Assembly (NCBI RefSeq): GCF_002250655.1
Contig: NZ_NOZR01000007.1
Span: 124,001-188,000 of the forward strand
Direction: 5' to 3'
Origin: Mycolicibacterium sphagni
Lineage (GTDB): Bacteria; Actinomycetota; Actinomycetes; Mycobacteriales; Mycobacteriaceae
Length of the DNA stretch: 64,000 nucleotides
Shown here: positions 9,197 through 18,684 of the stretch, piece after piece
How positions within the stretch are numbered: the stretch's first letter is position 1
Layout: each line of letters starts with the position of its first letter
Translations under genes and position numbers: made by a program
Notes under the pieces: model-generated
What the model was told of the DNA's origin: nothing
The model's database searches: none
The model's input: the letters and a program-made list of their open reading frames with translations, nothing else

Positions 9197-9199
9197 CCT
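9194..9199 (+). promoter_or_regulatory. -10-like box before glpD2
   Basis: TAGCCT, 7 nt before the glpD2 ATG at 9207. It overlaps the lpdA stop codon, so glpD2 could have its own leaderless promoter besides any read-through. Confidence 0.4.
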
Positions 9200-9206
9200 G
9201 GGGCAC

Positions 9207-10952
9207 ATGAGCGACCTGATCCTTAGACCGGGCACCGGTCAGACCTTTCTCGGACCTTCCGAACGTGCGCAAGCCTGGCAGCGACTGGGCAGCGAGCAGT
9301 TCGACGTCGTCGTCATCGGTGGCGGCGTGGTCGGTGCGGGTTGCGCACTGGATGCCGCGACCCGCGGGCTGAAGGTGGCGCTCGTCGAAGCCCGCGACTT
9401 CGCGTCGGGCACGTCGAGCCGCAGTTCGAAGATGTTCCACGGCGGCCTGCGCTATCTCGAGCAGCTGGAGTTCGGCCTGGTGCGCGAGGCGCTGCATGAG
9501 CGTGAGCTGTCCCTGACCACACTGGCGCCGCATCTGGTCAAGCCGCTGCCGTTTCTGTTCCCCTTGACCAATCGGGTGTGGGAGCGCCCCTACGTCGCGG
9601 CCGGCATCTTCCTCTACGACCAGCTGGGCGGCGCGAAATCTGTTCCCCCGCAAAAGCATTTGACGAAGTCGGGGGCGCTTAGGCTGGCGCCGGGCCTCAA
9701 GCGGAGTTCGCTGATCGGCGGTATCCGCTACTACGACACGGTCGTCGACGACGCCCGCCACACCATGACCGTCGCGCGGACCGCCGCCCACTACGGCGCG
9801 GTGGTGCGGACGTCGACGCAAGTGGTTTCCCTGTTGCGCGAGGGTGACAGGGTGGTCGGGGTGAGGATCCGGGACTCCGAAGACGGCGCGGTCGAGGAGG
9901 TTCGCGGTCACGTCGTGATCAACGCGACCGGGGTGTGGACCGACGAGATCCAGGCACTGTCGCGCGAGCGCGGCCGATTCCGGGTGCGTGCCTCCAAGGG
10001 CGTGCACATCGTGGTGCCCCGGGACCGCATCGTGTCCGAGGTGGCGATCATCCTGCGCACCGAGAAGTCGGTGTTGTTCGTGATCCCGTGGGGCACGCAC
10101 TGGATCATCGGGACCACCGACACCGACTGGAATCTCGATCTGGCGCATCCGGCCGCGACGAAGGCCGATATCGACTACATCCTCGGGCACGTCAACACGG
10201 TGCTGGCGACTCCGCTGACCCACGACGACATCGACGGCGTGTATGCCGGGCTGCGGCCACTGCTGGCCGGGGAGAGCGAGGAGACCTCCAAGCTGTCGCG
10301 TGAGCACGCGGTGGCGGTGCCATCACCGGGGCTGGTCGCGATCGCGGGTGGCAAGTACACGACGTACCGGGTGATGGCCGAGGACGCGGTCGACGCCGCA
10401 GCCGAGTACATCCCGGCCCGGGTTGCGCCGTCGATCACCGAGAAGGTGCCGCTGATGGGCGCCGACGGCTACTTTGCATTGATCAACCAGACGCAAAGCG
10501 TGGGCGCCCGCTACGGTCTGCATCCCTACCGGGTGCGTCACCTGCTGGACCGCTACGGCTCGCTGATCGGTGAGGTGCTGGCGCTGGCGGCTGACAAGCC
10601 TGAGCTGCTCGAGCCGATCACCGATGCGCCGGTGTATCTCAAAGTCGAGGCGGCCTACGCCGCGGCCGCCGAAGGGGCGCTGCACCTGGAGGACATCCTG
10701 GCCCGCCGGATGCGGATCTCGATCGAGTACCCGCACCGCGGGGTCGACTGCGCTGCCGAGGTCGCCGACGTCGTGGCGCCGATCCTGGGCTGGAGCGAGG
10801 CGGATTGCGCCCGCGAGGTGGCGACGTACATCGCCCGAGTGGAGGCCGAGGTGCTGTCGCAGACCCAGCCCGACGATGAATCCGCCGATGCGCTGCGGGC
10901 GGCGGCACCCGAGGCGCGCGCGGAGATCCTCGAGCCGGTCCCGCTGAATTGA
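9207..10952 (+). CDS. glpD2: FAD-dependent glycerol-3-phosphate dehydrogenase
   Basis: 581 aa; oxidises sn-glycerol 3-phosphate to dihydroxyacetone phosphate and passes electrons to the membrane quinone pool. The FAD-binding GGGVVGAG lies at residues 38-45, followed by the family signature SSRSSKMFHGGLRYLE; substrate-domain motifs include GIRYYDTVVDDAR and TTDTDWN, and AGGKYTTYRVMAEDAVD is the C-terminal flavin segment. The length matches the M. tuberculosis protein (about 585 aa). The next gene starts inside its stop codon. Confidence 0.92.
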   Translation: MSDLILRPGTGQTFLGPSERAQAWQRLGSEQFDVVVIGGGVVGAGCALDAATRGLKVALVEARDFASGTSSRSSKMFHGGLRYLEQLEFGLVREALHERELSLTTLAPHLVKPLPFLFPLTNRVWERPYVAAGIFLYDQLGGAKSVPPQKHLTKSGALRLAPGLKRSSLIGGIRYYDTVVDDARHTMTVARTAAHYGAVVRTSTQVVSLLREGDRVVGVRIRDSEDGAVEEVRGHVVINATGVWTDEIQALSRERGRFRVRASKGVHIVVPRDRIVSEVAIILRTEKSVLFVIPWGTHWIIGTTDTDWNLDLAHPAATKADIDYILGHVNTVLATPLTHDDIDGVYAGLRPLLAGESEETSKLSREHAVAVPSPGLVAIAGGKYTTYRVMAEDAVDAAAEYIPARVAPSITEKVPLMGADGYFALINQTQSVGARYGLHPYRVRHLLDRYGSLIGEVLALAADKPELLEPITDAPVYLKVEAAYAAAAEGALHLEDILARRMRISIEYPHRGVDCAAEVADVVAPILGWSEADCAREVATYIARVEAEVLSQTQPDDESADALRAAAPEARAEILEPVPLN

Positions 10953-11821
10953 GGCGGCGGCGCCCGGCACCACTCCCGGATCGCGACGGTGTGGGCCCGG
11001 CGCGGGTCCGGCTGCGTGGCGGAGCGGTGCTCGTCGAACTGGCCGACCGGTTCGGGGATGCCGCCGCAGAAAAGGTGTTCAACGGTGAGGTAGTCGACGC
11101 CGACGGGGCGGTGGTCACGGCTTCGACCGTGTTGCCGCCCGGTGCGCACGTCTTCCTGTACCGGGAGCTACCCGACGAGGCGGTGGTGCCGTTCGACATC
11201 CCGGTGCTCTACCGCGACGACGACATCGTGGTCGTCGACAAGCCACACTTCCTGGCCACCATGCCACGGGGTGGGCACGTCGCGCAGACGGCGTTGGTTC
11301 TTTTGCGCCGCTCGCTGGACCTGCCCGAGCTCAGCCCGGCCCATCGGCTCGACCGGCTGACCGCGGGGGTGCTGCTGTTCACGGTGCGCCGCGAGGTTCG
11401 CGGTGCCTACCAGACCCTCTTCGCTCGAGGGCTGGTGTCCAAGACTTACCTGGCGCGGTCTTCGGCGGTGGCTGAGGTGGCGCTACCCACCGTGGTGCGT
11501 AGTCGAATCATCAAGCAGCGCGGCAAGTTACAGGCATTCGAGGAGCAGGGCGAACCGAATGCCGAGACGGTGGTCGAGGCCTTGGGGGATGGGTGCTATC
11601 GGTTGAGCCCGCGCACCGGGCGCACACATCAGCTGCGCGTGCACATGTCCTCGCTGGGTCTGCCGATCGACAACGATCCGCTGTATCCGAACGTCGTGGA
11701 GGTGGCTGCCGACGACTTCTCGTCCCCGTTGCAGCTGGTGGCACATCGACTGGAGTTCCAGGATCCGTTAAATGGGCAATCGCGGTCGTTCGTCAGCTCT
11801 TCCGGTGTCTCCGGTCCCTAG
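10949..11821 (+). CDS. RluA-family pseudouridine synthase
   Basis: 290 aa; isomerises uridine to pseudouridine in structured RNA. The catalytic Asp is in AHRLDRLTAGV and the C-terminal signature is RTGRTHQLRVHM. An N-terminal ~85 residues precede the catalytic domain (ARVRLRGGAVLVELADRFG), less conserved than an S4 domain. TTG 10949 overlaps the glpD2 TGA and is the only start giving full length; a start further in cannot be excluded. Homologue of Rv3300c. The RNA target is unknown. Confidence 0.82.
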   Translation: MRRRRPAPLPDRDGVGPARVRLRGGAVLVELADRFGDAAAEKVFNGEVVDADGAVVTASTVLPPGAHVFLYRELPDEAVVPFDIPVLYRDDDIVVVDKPHFLATMPRGGHVAQTALVLLRRSLDLPELSPAHRLDRLTAGVLLFTVRREVRGAYQTLFARGLVSKTYLARSSAVAEVALPTVVRSRIIKQRGKLQAFEEQGEPNAETVVEALGDGCYRLSPRTGRTHQLRVHMSSLGLPIDNDPLYPNVVEVAADDFSSPLQLVAHRLEFQDPLNGQSRSFVSSSGVSGP

Positions 11822-11853
11822 TGGGGCGGTGTGATCCGCGTCATGCTGATCGA

Positions 11854-12399
11854 ATGGATGACGATCATGAATTGGTCCTGGTCGCGGCGTACTCAGATAT
11901 CGACAGGGCCCGTGCTGACTTCGAAGAACTCGGGCAGCGCATCAAGCACGGCATGGAGATGCGCGCCGCCGCGCTGGTGATCAAGGACGCCGAGGGGCAG
12001 GCACAGGTCGTCGAGGCGCACAATCGCCACGGACGGGTGGCTGTGGGAATAGGCGCCTGCGTCGGGCTGCTGTTCGGACTGTTTATCCCGCCGATTGGAC
12101 TGTCCATCTTGGCCGGCGGGGCCACGGCCGGGTTGGTCGCCGCGATTGCCGAGCACGAGCTGCGAACCGGTCTGCGGCGCGAGATCGCGGACGCACTCGA
12201 GGCGGGCACTGGCGTGGTGATGGCTGTGGTCTACCCGAACGGCCGGATCCCCGTTGAGGTGACTTTGTCGCGCGCGGAGAGCGTCTCGGCGCTTCGGATG
12301 GACAAGTCCACGATCAACAGCATCGAGGCGGCGGTTGCCGATGCAATGGCCGGCGCCGGCCACCCGCTCAACGCTGGCACGACGGGCACCAGTACGTGA
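11854..12399 (+). CDS. DUF1269-type membrane protein
   Basis: 181 aa. Residues 1-60 form a soluble alpha/beta start ([21 protein letters not shown]). A glycine-rich hydrophobic hairpin follows ([35 protein letters not shown]), then a soluble tail with [13 protein letters not shown]. This matches the DUF1269 'influx' family of small membrane proteins, whose function is unknown. ATG 11854 begins the conserved part. It overlaps the convergent nei gene by 32 bp. Confidence 0.65.
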   Translation: MDDDHELVLVAAYSDIDRARADFEELGQRIKHGMEMRAAALVIKDAEGQAQVVEAHNRHGRVAVGIGACVGLLFGLFIPPIGLSILAGGATAGLVAAIAEHELRTGLRREIADALEAGTGVVMAVVYPNGRIPVEVTLSRAESVSALRMDKSTINSIEAAVADAMAGAGHPLNAGTTGTST

Positions 12400-13135
12400 C
12401 GCGATCGGCATCGGAGGATTCGGCGCGGCGGATCGGCGTGCGGCAGCGCCGGCACGGCTCGCCGGCCCGGCCATAGACCCAGAGTTCTTGTCCGCGCCGA
12501 CGGTTGCCGGTGGTGGTGCGGTCCCAGCGGGCGCGATTGGCCCACAACATGTCTCGTGCTCGAGTGACCACGCGAAGCGGGTCGGCGAGGCTGCTGACCG
12601 GGCTGGTCGGCAGCCGGCCGAAAAGGAAGCACAGCTCGTTGGCGTACACGTTGCCCACGCCGGCCAGCACCCGTTGATCAAGCAGCGCGGGGGCGAGCGG
12701 CCGGTCCGGATCGGCGGCCAGGTTGGCCGCGGCGAGTTCGGGATTCCAGTCGTCGCCGAGAAGATCGGGACCCAGGTGGGCGACGACGTCCTGGTCGTTC
12801 TCACGGTCGAGTATCTCCAGCACACCAAGGTCGATACCCAGCGCCTGAATCTCACTGGCTTCGAGGATGATTCGGATCTTGTGGGCTTGCCGCTGCGGCT
12901 TGCCCCGGGGTCCCACGCGCCAGGCGCCGTCCATCTTCAGATGCGAGTGGATACTCGCCGGGCCGACCCGGACGAACAGATGCTTGCCACGGCTGATCAC
13001 CTCGTCGACGGTGTGGCCGCTGAGATCTACGGTGGCGTAACGCGGTACGCGGATATCGCAGCGCGTCAGGGTCTTACCGACCAGCGCGTCGCGCAGGTTG
13101 GCGGCGGTGTGGAAGACGGTATCGCCCTCGGGCAT
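12368..13135 (-). CDS. nei: Endonuclease VIII / Fpg-family DNA glycosylase Nei
   Basis: 255 aa, removing oxidised pyrimidines and cleaving the abasic site. The catalytic N-terminus PEG (Pro2, Glu3) is intact, as is [10 protein letters not shown] around residue 50 with the conserved Lys. The helix-two-turn-helix is [20 protein letters not shown], and the C-terminal zinc finger has Cys pairs CRRC and CPSC. Homologue of Rv3297. A TAGGCT box lies 6 nt before the ATG. It shares strand with lhr, another repair gene. Confidence 0.92.
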   Translation of the reverse strand: MPEGDTVFHTAANLRDALVGKTLTRCDIRVPRYATVDLSGHTVDEVISRGKHLFVRVGPASIHSHLKMDGAWRVGPRGKPQRQAHKIRIILEASEIQALGIDLGVLEILDRENDQDVVAHLGPDLLGDDWNPELAAANLAADPDRPLAPALLDQRVLAGVGNVYANELCFLFGRLPTSPVSSLADPLRVVTRARDMLWANRARWDRTTTGNRRRGQELWVYGRAGEPCRRCRTPIRRAESSDADRVTYWCPSCQR

Positions 13136-13141
13136 GGTTCC

Positions 13142-13147
13142 AGCCTA
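13142..13147 (-). promoter_or_regulatory. -10 box of nei (leaderless)
   Basis: TAGGCT on the minus strand, 6 nt before the nei ATG at 13135. Confidence 0.5.
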
Positions 13148-13156
13148 GAAGGGTGC

Positions 13157-13579
13157 TCAGTCGGTGATGTTGAACGCTTTGTTCACCTTCGTCGGCGTCA
13201 CCCGCACAATGAGCTCACTCGGTGTCGCGTTCCGCCGGCCGTATTCTTCGGCCCGGTCCGCACCCATGTAGCGGCCGCCGATACGAGTGGCGAAATCCAG
13301 GAGTTCGTCCGGGTCATCGCTTGTCGACGCGGTCCCTTGGACCTGAACAAACGAGTACGGGGGATGTTGATCGTCAACGCAGATCACCACCCGTGGGTCG
13401 CGGCTGAGCGCACGTCCTTTGGCGGACTGCTTTCCGGTGTTGAACACCAGTTGATTGCCGTCGACGATGAACCACACCGGCGCGACCAGCGGTCTGCCGT
13501 CTGCGGCGACATAGCCCAGCTTGGCTGTGCGAGTGCCGTCAGAGAGGAACGCAATCACATCGTCGCCTAATTCACCCAT
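13157..13579 (-). CDS. PPOX-class (split-barrel) F420- or flavin-dependent protein
   Basis: 140 aa, pyridoxamine-5'-phosphate-oxidase-like split barrel: TAKLGYVAADGRPLVAPVWFIVDG (residues 18-41), NTGKQSAKGRALSRDPRVVICVDD, and YSFVQVQGTAS. The pattern fits the mycobacterial PPOX-class F420-dependent enzymes (Rv1155-like). The ATG follows TAGTCT by 7 nt. The cofactor cannot be decided from sequence alone. Confidence 0.8.
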   Translation of the reverse strand: MGELGDDVIAFLSDGTRTAKLGYVAADGRPLVAPVWFIVDGNQLVFNTGKQSAKGRALSRDPRVVICVDDQHPPYSFVQVQGTASTSDDPDELLDFATRIGGRYMGADRAEEYGRRNATPSELIVRVTPTKVNKAFNITD

Positions 13580-13623
13580 GCCATCGAGACTAGGACTGTC
13601 GATGCGTTACGTCACGCGCCGCT

Positions 13624-14028
13624 TCACCCGTTGCAATCGCGCAGGTCGATCGTCGACCCGGGAGGGGCGCCGTTGAGGGCAGCCCCATCAGCGGCGTCCT
13701 GAAACAGCGCGTTTCCTCCGGCGAAGGTTTTGCCGTCCGGGCTCACCGCGATCGACAAACAGCCGAGGCCTGAGGCGAGCACTTGACAGTCGTTTGTCTT
13801 TCCTTTGACGTCACACCACAACTCGGCCGCGTCTTCGGCGCCCTGGCGCGTCTCGTAGTTCAGCCGCATCACTTCCTGGCCGGTCGAGGTCGACGCCGCG
13901 GCCGCGCCCCAACATCCCGGCTCGCATTCGAAGTCGATGTCGGCGTGCGCCGCCGGCGAACTCGCCAGCGATCCGGCGGCGGCAACAACGCCGATGCACC
14001 ATCCGATAACGCATCCTGCAGTCTTCAT
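13624..14028 (-). CDS. Secreted DUF4189 protein
   Basis: 134 aa beginning with a Sec signal peptide (hydrophobic core VIGWCIGVVAAAG, cleavage likely after AHA). The mature domain resembles DUF4189 (CWGAAAASTSTGQEV, then GAEDAAELWC) and has six Cys in the mature part, suggesting disulfides. ATG 14028 is chosen over the frame start at 14070 because AGGAG stands just before it. The domain's function is not known. It lies 44 bp downstream of lhr on the same strand. Confidence 0.7.
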   Translation of the reverse strand: MKTAGCVIGWCIGVVAAAGSLASSPAAHADIDFECEPGCWGAAAASTSTGQEVMRLNYETRQGAEDAAELWCDVKGKTNDCQVLASGLGCLSIAVSPDGKTFAGGNALFQDAADGAALNGAPPGSTIDLRDCNG

Positions 14029-14072
14029 GCTCCTAGCGCACAGCGGTCGGCAGGCTACCGATCCCAACAACC

Positions 14073-17000
14073 TCAGCGCAGGCGCAGGCCCCGCGGGGTC
14101 CGGGCAAATCCGGCATCAACCAACGCGTCGGCGGTTGTTCGCCGCTCGGAATGCGCGGCGGCCTCCAGCACCGAGAAACCGTCGAGCTTTTCGACCAGCA
14201 CAACACCGATGCGCCCGCTGCTGACCAACTCGGCCAGCGTCCCCGCCGCGGCGCGCTGCGCTTCCTCGTCTGCGCTGAAGTTCAGCAGTGAGCGGCCACC
14301 GCGTTCCAGGAACCACACCAGCTCGCCGTCCACCAACACCACCAGCGCGCCCGCTTTCCGTCCGGGGCGGTGACTGGAATCGGCATCAGATCGGGCCGGC
14401 CAGGGTAGCGCCGCGCCGTACGGGTTGGCCGGGTCGGCCGCGGCCAGCACGACCGCGCGGTAGTCGGGGCGTTCCGGATCGACGCCGTCGAGATAGGTCC
14501 GCAGCCGGTCGACCGTCGATGCCACCGCGAACTGCGCGCCGCCCAGGGATTCGACGAAATAGCCGCGCTGGCAACGCCCGGCATCTTCGAACCCGGTCAG
14601 CACCTTGTACAGCGTGGCGAAACCACCGGGCACACCCTCGGCTGCGACCGCACCTTTGGTCAGCACGCCATGCCGGTTGAGCAGTAGCTCGGCCGAAAAA
14701 TGTGCTCGCACCGTGGAGTCCGGTTCCCGTGCCGGCACCGCTGACCATCGACCGGCAACCGTCGAATCCACAGCCCGGGTCTGCGGGTGCGCCACCGAGT
14801 AGCGGCTCAGCCGAGGCGCGCGCCGTTGCCGGTGCGCCGGTGCGGCGGCGCGTCGGGGGCCAGGCTTGCGCCCACCGGCCAGCATGGCGCGCACGGGCGC
14901 GAAGGTGTCGCCGGTGATCCAGCCAGCCCAGATCAGCTCCCACAGTGCGGCTTTGAACGTCTCTTCCGATCCGTCGACCAGTTGGCGGAAGAAGAACGCG
15001 CCGCGAGCTTCGCCGGGCTCGCCCAGAATTTCGAGGATGGCGCGGTGGGTGTCGGTGAAGGCGATCTCGGCTGGCGTGGCCAGTGTCAGCGGCGCGGTGT
15101 CGGCCTGGTGGAATGCGATCCAGCCGTCGCCGGCCGAGATCGAGCCCGCACCCGACCAGGTGACCTCACCGGAGGCCAGCAGTTCGTCGAGCATCGCCGG
15201 TTGGTAGTCACGCACCCGCGGAACGAACACCAGCGATTCGACGGCCGAGGCCGGCACCGGCACCCCCGCCAGTTGGTCGATCACCGAGGCCAGCCCGTCG
15301 ACACCGGAGGTCGCACCGCTGCCGACCTGCTGCCAGGCCGGCAAGAAGCGGGCGTAGGCGGCCGTGCTGACCGGCTCCACTTGCGCACGCAGCGCCGCCA
15401 ACGAGCGGCGGCGAAGGATGCGCAGCACTTCGGCGTCACACCACTGGTCGGCCCCCGCGGAGGCGGGATATCCGGCTGGGGTCGTCGCGGCCACGAACTC
15501 GCCGCGAATCAGCTTGCCGTCAATGGCCATTCGGCCCAGTACGTCGGCGGCGACCCTCAGGCCGAGGCCGAATCGGGCCGCGGCCTCGGCGGTGGTGAAC
15601 GGTCCACGGGTGCGGGCGAACCGGCCCATCAGTTCGCCGAGCGGGTCGGCCACCGCCTCGGTGAAGCTCGTCGGTACCCCAACCGGCACCGCGACGCCGA
15701 CTGCGTCTCGCAGCCGGCCGATGTCCTCGATTCCCGCCCACCAGAACTGACCGGCATAGGACAGAGGCAGTACCCGCTTAGCGCCATGGAGACCGTCAAG
15801 CCACGCACCGACATCGCTGGCTGTGCAGCGCTCGGTGATCTCGGCCTCCGTCAGCGGGCCTAGCAAGCGCAGGAGGTCGGCCACCCCTTCCGCATCGCGG
15901 GCTTTGCGTTCTTCCGAAAGGTGTTGCAGTTGGCGCGATGTCGCGGCAATGACATCGGGGTCGAGCAATTCCCGCAGTTCGACGCGGCCGAGCAGCTCGG
16001 CCAACAAGGTGCTGTCCAGGGACAGTGCGGCAGCTCGGCGCTCGGCCAGCGGGCTGTCGCCCTCGTACATGAAAGCCCCGACGTAGCCGAACATCAGCGA
16101 CACCGCGAACGGTGACGGTATCGGGGTCTCGACCTCCACCAACCGCACCCGCCACTGGGCGATCCGGCCCATCAACTCGGTCAGCATCGGGACGTCGTAC
16201 ACGTCCTGCAGGCATTCCCGCACTGCCTCCAGCACGATCGGGAAATCGGGGTATTTGCGCGCCACGTCCAGCAATTGGGCTGCCCGCTGCCGCTGATGCC
16301 ACAGTGGCGAGCGCTTGCCGGGATGGCGTTTGGGCAACAGCAACGCCCGGGCCGCGCATTCCCGGAAGCGGGACGCGAACAGTGCCGAACCGCCCACCTC
16401 GGTGGTGACCAGCGGCTCGATCTCGTCGGGGGCGAAGACGAACAGGTCGGCTCCGGGCGGAGCATCCTCGGTGTCGGGCAACCGCACCACGATGCCGTCG
16501 TCGGAGGCTGTCGGCTTCTCGTCGATGCCGTAACGCTCCAGCAGCCGGCGGCTGACCGCCAGGGCCAGCGGCCCGTGCACTTTCAAGCCGTACGGCGAGT
16601 GCAGCACTACCCGCCAGTCGCCCAGTTCGTCGCGGAAGCGCTCCACCAGCAAGGTGGTGTCGCTGGGCACGGTCGAGGTGGCGGTGCGCTGATCGTCGAG
16701 CAGCTGCCACAGGTTGTCGGTGGCGTAGTCAGCGAATCCTAATTCACTGCAGCGGTTTTCGAACTCGTCGCGGCTCAGCCCGGCAAGTTCTCCGGTGAAC
16801 TTGCCGATCGCCTGGCCGAGCTCGGCGGGCCGGCCCGCGTCGTCACCGCGCCAGAATGGCAGGCGGGCGGGTTGCCCGGGCGCGGGGATGACGAGCACCC
16901 GATCATGGGTGATCTCGGTGATTCGCCAACTGGTGGCGCCCAGCGAGATCACGTCACCCGGCCTGGATTCGTAGACCATCTCTTCGTCGAGTTCGCCGAC

Positions 17001-18632
17001 GCGCGAAGGCTTTTCGGAGTCGGTGGCCAGGTAGACGGTGAACAGGCCGCGGTCGGGGATGGCCCCGCCGGACGTCACGGCCAGACGCTGGGCGCCGGGG
17101 CGGGCCGTCAGTGTGCCGGTATCCCGGTCATAGATCAGCCGTGGCCGTAGTTCGGCAAAATCAGTGGACGGATACTTCCCCGCGAGTAGGTCGAGCGTTG
17201 CCTCAAACGCGCTGCGCGGCAGCGTCGCAAACGGGGCACTGCGGCGCACGACGTCGAACCATTCGTCAGCGCCGACCGGTTCCAGTGCGCACGCGGCGAC
17301 GGTGTGCTGTGCCAGGATATCGAGCGGATTAGTGGGCACGCGCATGGTTTCGATCTGCCCATCGAGCATTCGCTGCACGCTGACCGCACAGCCGATCAGA
17401 TCGGTGCGGTGCTTGGGAAACAGCACGCCACGGGAGATCTCGCCGACCTGGTGGCCGGCCCGGCCGATACGCTGCAGCCCGCTGGCCACCGACGGCGGCG
17501 CCTCGACCTGGATCACCAGATCGACGGCGCCCATGTCGATGCCGAGTTCCAGGCTCGATGTCGCGACGACCGATTTGAGCCGTCCACTCTTGAGGTCATC
17601 CTCGACGATGGCGCGCTGCTCCTTGGACACCGAACCGTGGTGCGCGCGGGCCAGCAGTGGTTCGGCGCCATAGGTTTGGCCGCTGCCCATGATGTGGGCG
17701 GGTGGCCCGCCGGGCACCTGGCGGTTGGGCGGTGCGTCCAGTTCGATTCCTGACCGCTCAGCGTGAATCTCGTTGATGCGCGCGGTGAGTCGCTCAGCCA
17801 GCCGCCGGGAGTTGGCGAACACGATCGTGGAATTGTGCGCCTCGATGAGGTCGACGATGCGGGCCTCGACATCGGGCCAGATGGTGTTGTTCTCGAGGTT
17901 GGCCATGTCGGGCACCGGCACCTGCACCGTCAGCTCGAACGTCTTGGCGGCCGGGGGAGCGACGATGGTCGTCGGCCGGGTGCCGGAGAGGAACCGGGCC
18001 ACTTCCTCCGGTGGTCGGACCGTCGCCGACAACCCGATGCGCTGGGCCGGGGTATCCAACAGCGCATCGAGCCGCTCCAGTGACAACGCCAGATGCGCGC
18101 CGCGTTTGGTGCCTGCGACGGCGTGCACCTCGTCCACGATCACGGTCTGCACGCCGGTCAGGGTGTCGCGTGCCGCGGAGGTCAGCATCAGGAACAGCGA
18201 CTCGGGCGTGGTGATCAGGATGTCGGGCGGCTTGGTGATCAGCTCGCGGCGACGGGCCGGCGGGGTATCGCCGGAACGGACGCCGACGCTGATCTGCGGG
18301 GCAGGGACGCCGTCGCGTTCGGCGATGCGGGTGATACCGGTCAGCGGGGTGCGCAGGTTGCGCTCGACGTCGACTGCCAGGGCCTTGAGCGGGGAGATGT
18401 AGAGCACTCGCGTGCCCGGCCTAGCCCCCGGGTCGCTGCGCTTTTCGGGCTGGTTGGCCAGCCGGTCGATCGCCCACAGAAATGCCGCCAGCGTCTTACC
18501 CGATCCGGTCGGGGCGATGACCAGCGTGTTGTCGCCGTCGGCGATGGCCGACCAGGCGTTGGCCTGCGCAGCGGTCGGCTCGGCGAAGGTGCCCGTGAAC
18601 CAGCGCCGGGTCAGCGGACTGAACCGGCTCAT
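14073..18632 (-). CDS. lhr: Large ATP-dependent DNA helicase Lhr
   Basis: 1519 aa, superfamily 2 translocase and helicase. Walker A APTGSGKT at residues 40-47, box II VIVDEVHAVAGTKRG, motif III GLSATVRPPEEV, motif VI QRIGRAGHQVG; a long C-terminal region of winged-helix and beta-barrel type follows, as in mycobacterial Lhr (about 1510 aa). Mycobacterial Lhr is a 3'-5' single-strand DNA translocase linked to the DNA-damage response. ATG 18632 (MSRFSPLTRRWF) is used; the frame upstream overlaps the P450 gene and lacks homology. Confidence 0.93.
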   Translation of the reverse strand: MSRFSPLTRRWFTGTFAEPTAAQANAWSAIADGDNTLVIAPTGSGKTLAAFLWAIDRLANQPEKRSDPGARPGTRVLYISPLKALAVDVERNLRTPLTGITRIAERDGVPAPQISVGVRSGDTPPARRRELITKPPDILITTPESLFLMLTSAARDTLTGVQTVIVDEVHAVAGTKRGAHLALSLERLDALLDTPAQRIGLSATVRPPEEVARFLSGTRPTTIVAPPAAKTFELTVQVPVPDMANLENNTIWPDVEARIVDLIEAHNSTIVFANSRRLAERLTARINEIHAERSGIELDAPPNRQVPGGPPAHIMGSGQTYGAEPLLARAHHGSVSKEQRAIVEDDLKSGRLKSVVATSSLELGIDMGAVDLVIQVEAPPSVASGLQRIGRAGHQVGEISRGVLFPKHRTDLIGCAVSVQRMLDGQIETMRVPTNPLDILAQHTVAACALEPVGADEWFDVVRRSAPFATLPRSAFEATLDLLAGKYPSTDFAELRPRLIYDRDTGTLTARPGAQRLAVTSGGAIPDRGLFTVYLATDSEKPSRVGELDEEMVYESRPGDVISLGATSWRITEITHDRVLVIPAPGQPARLPFWRGDDAGRPAELGQAIGKFTGELAGLSRDEFENRCSELGFADYATDNLWQLLDDQRTATSTVPSDTTLLVERFRDELGDWRVVLHSPYGLKVHGPLALAVSRRLLERYGIDEKPTASDDGIVVRLPDTEDAPPGADLFVFAPDEIEPLVTTEVGGSALFASRFRECAARALLLPKRHPGKRSPLWHQRQRAAQLLDVARKYPDFPIVLEAVRECLQDVYDVPMLTELMGRIAQWRVRLVEVETPIPSPFAVSLMFGYVGAFMYEGDSPLAERRAAALSLDSTLLAELLGRVELRELLDPDVIAATSRQLQHLSEERKARDAEGVADLLRLLGPLTEAEITERCTASDVGAWLDGLHGAKRVLPLSYAGQFWWAGIEDIGRLRDAVGVAVPVGVPTSFTEAVADPLGELMGRFARTRGPFTTAEAAARFGLGLRVAADVLGRMAIDGKLIRGEFVAATTPAGYPASAGADQWCDAEVLRILRRRSLAALRAQVEPVSTAAYARFLPAWQQVGSGATSGVDGLASVIDQLAGVPVPASAVESLVFVPRVRDYQPAMLDELLASGEVTWSGAGSISAGDGWIAFHQADTAPLTLATPAEIAFTDTHRAILEILGEPGEARGAFFFRQLVDGSEETFKAALWELIWAGWITGDTFAPVRAMLAGGRKPGPRRAAAPAHRQRRAPRLSRYSVAHPQTRAVDSTVAGRWSAVPAREPDSTVRAHFSAELLLNRHGVLTKGAVAAEGVPGGFATLYKVLTGFEDAGRCQRGYFVESLGGAQFAVASTVDRLRTYLDGVDPERPDYRAVVLAAADPANPYGAALPWPARSDADSSHRPGRKAGALVVLVDGELVWFLERGGRSLLNFSADEEAQRAAAGTLAELVSSGRIGVVLVEKLDGFSVLEAAAHSERRTTADALVDAGFARTPRGLRLR

Positions 18633-18684
18633 CGGATCGGCGGGACGCACTACTCCAGAGTGCCAGGGGGTACCGACAACCGAC

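Noticed and set aside
11593..11853. Longer start for the DUF1269 gene
   Set aside because: The extension runs through the end of the pseudouridine synthase gene and is a shadow in another frame.
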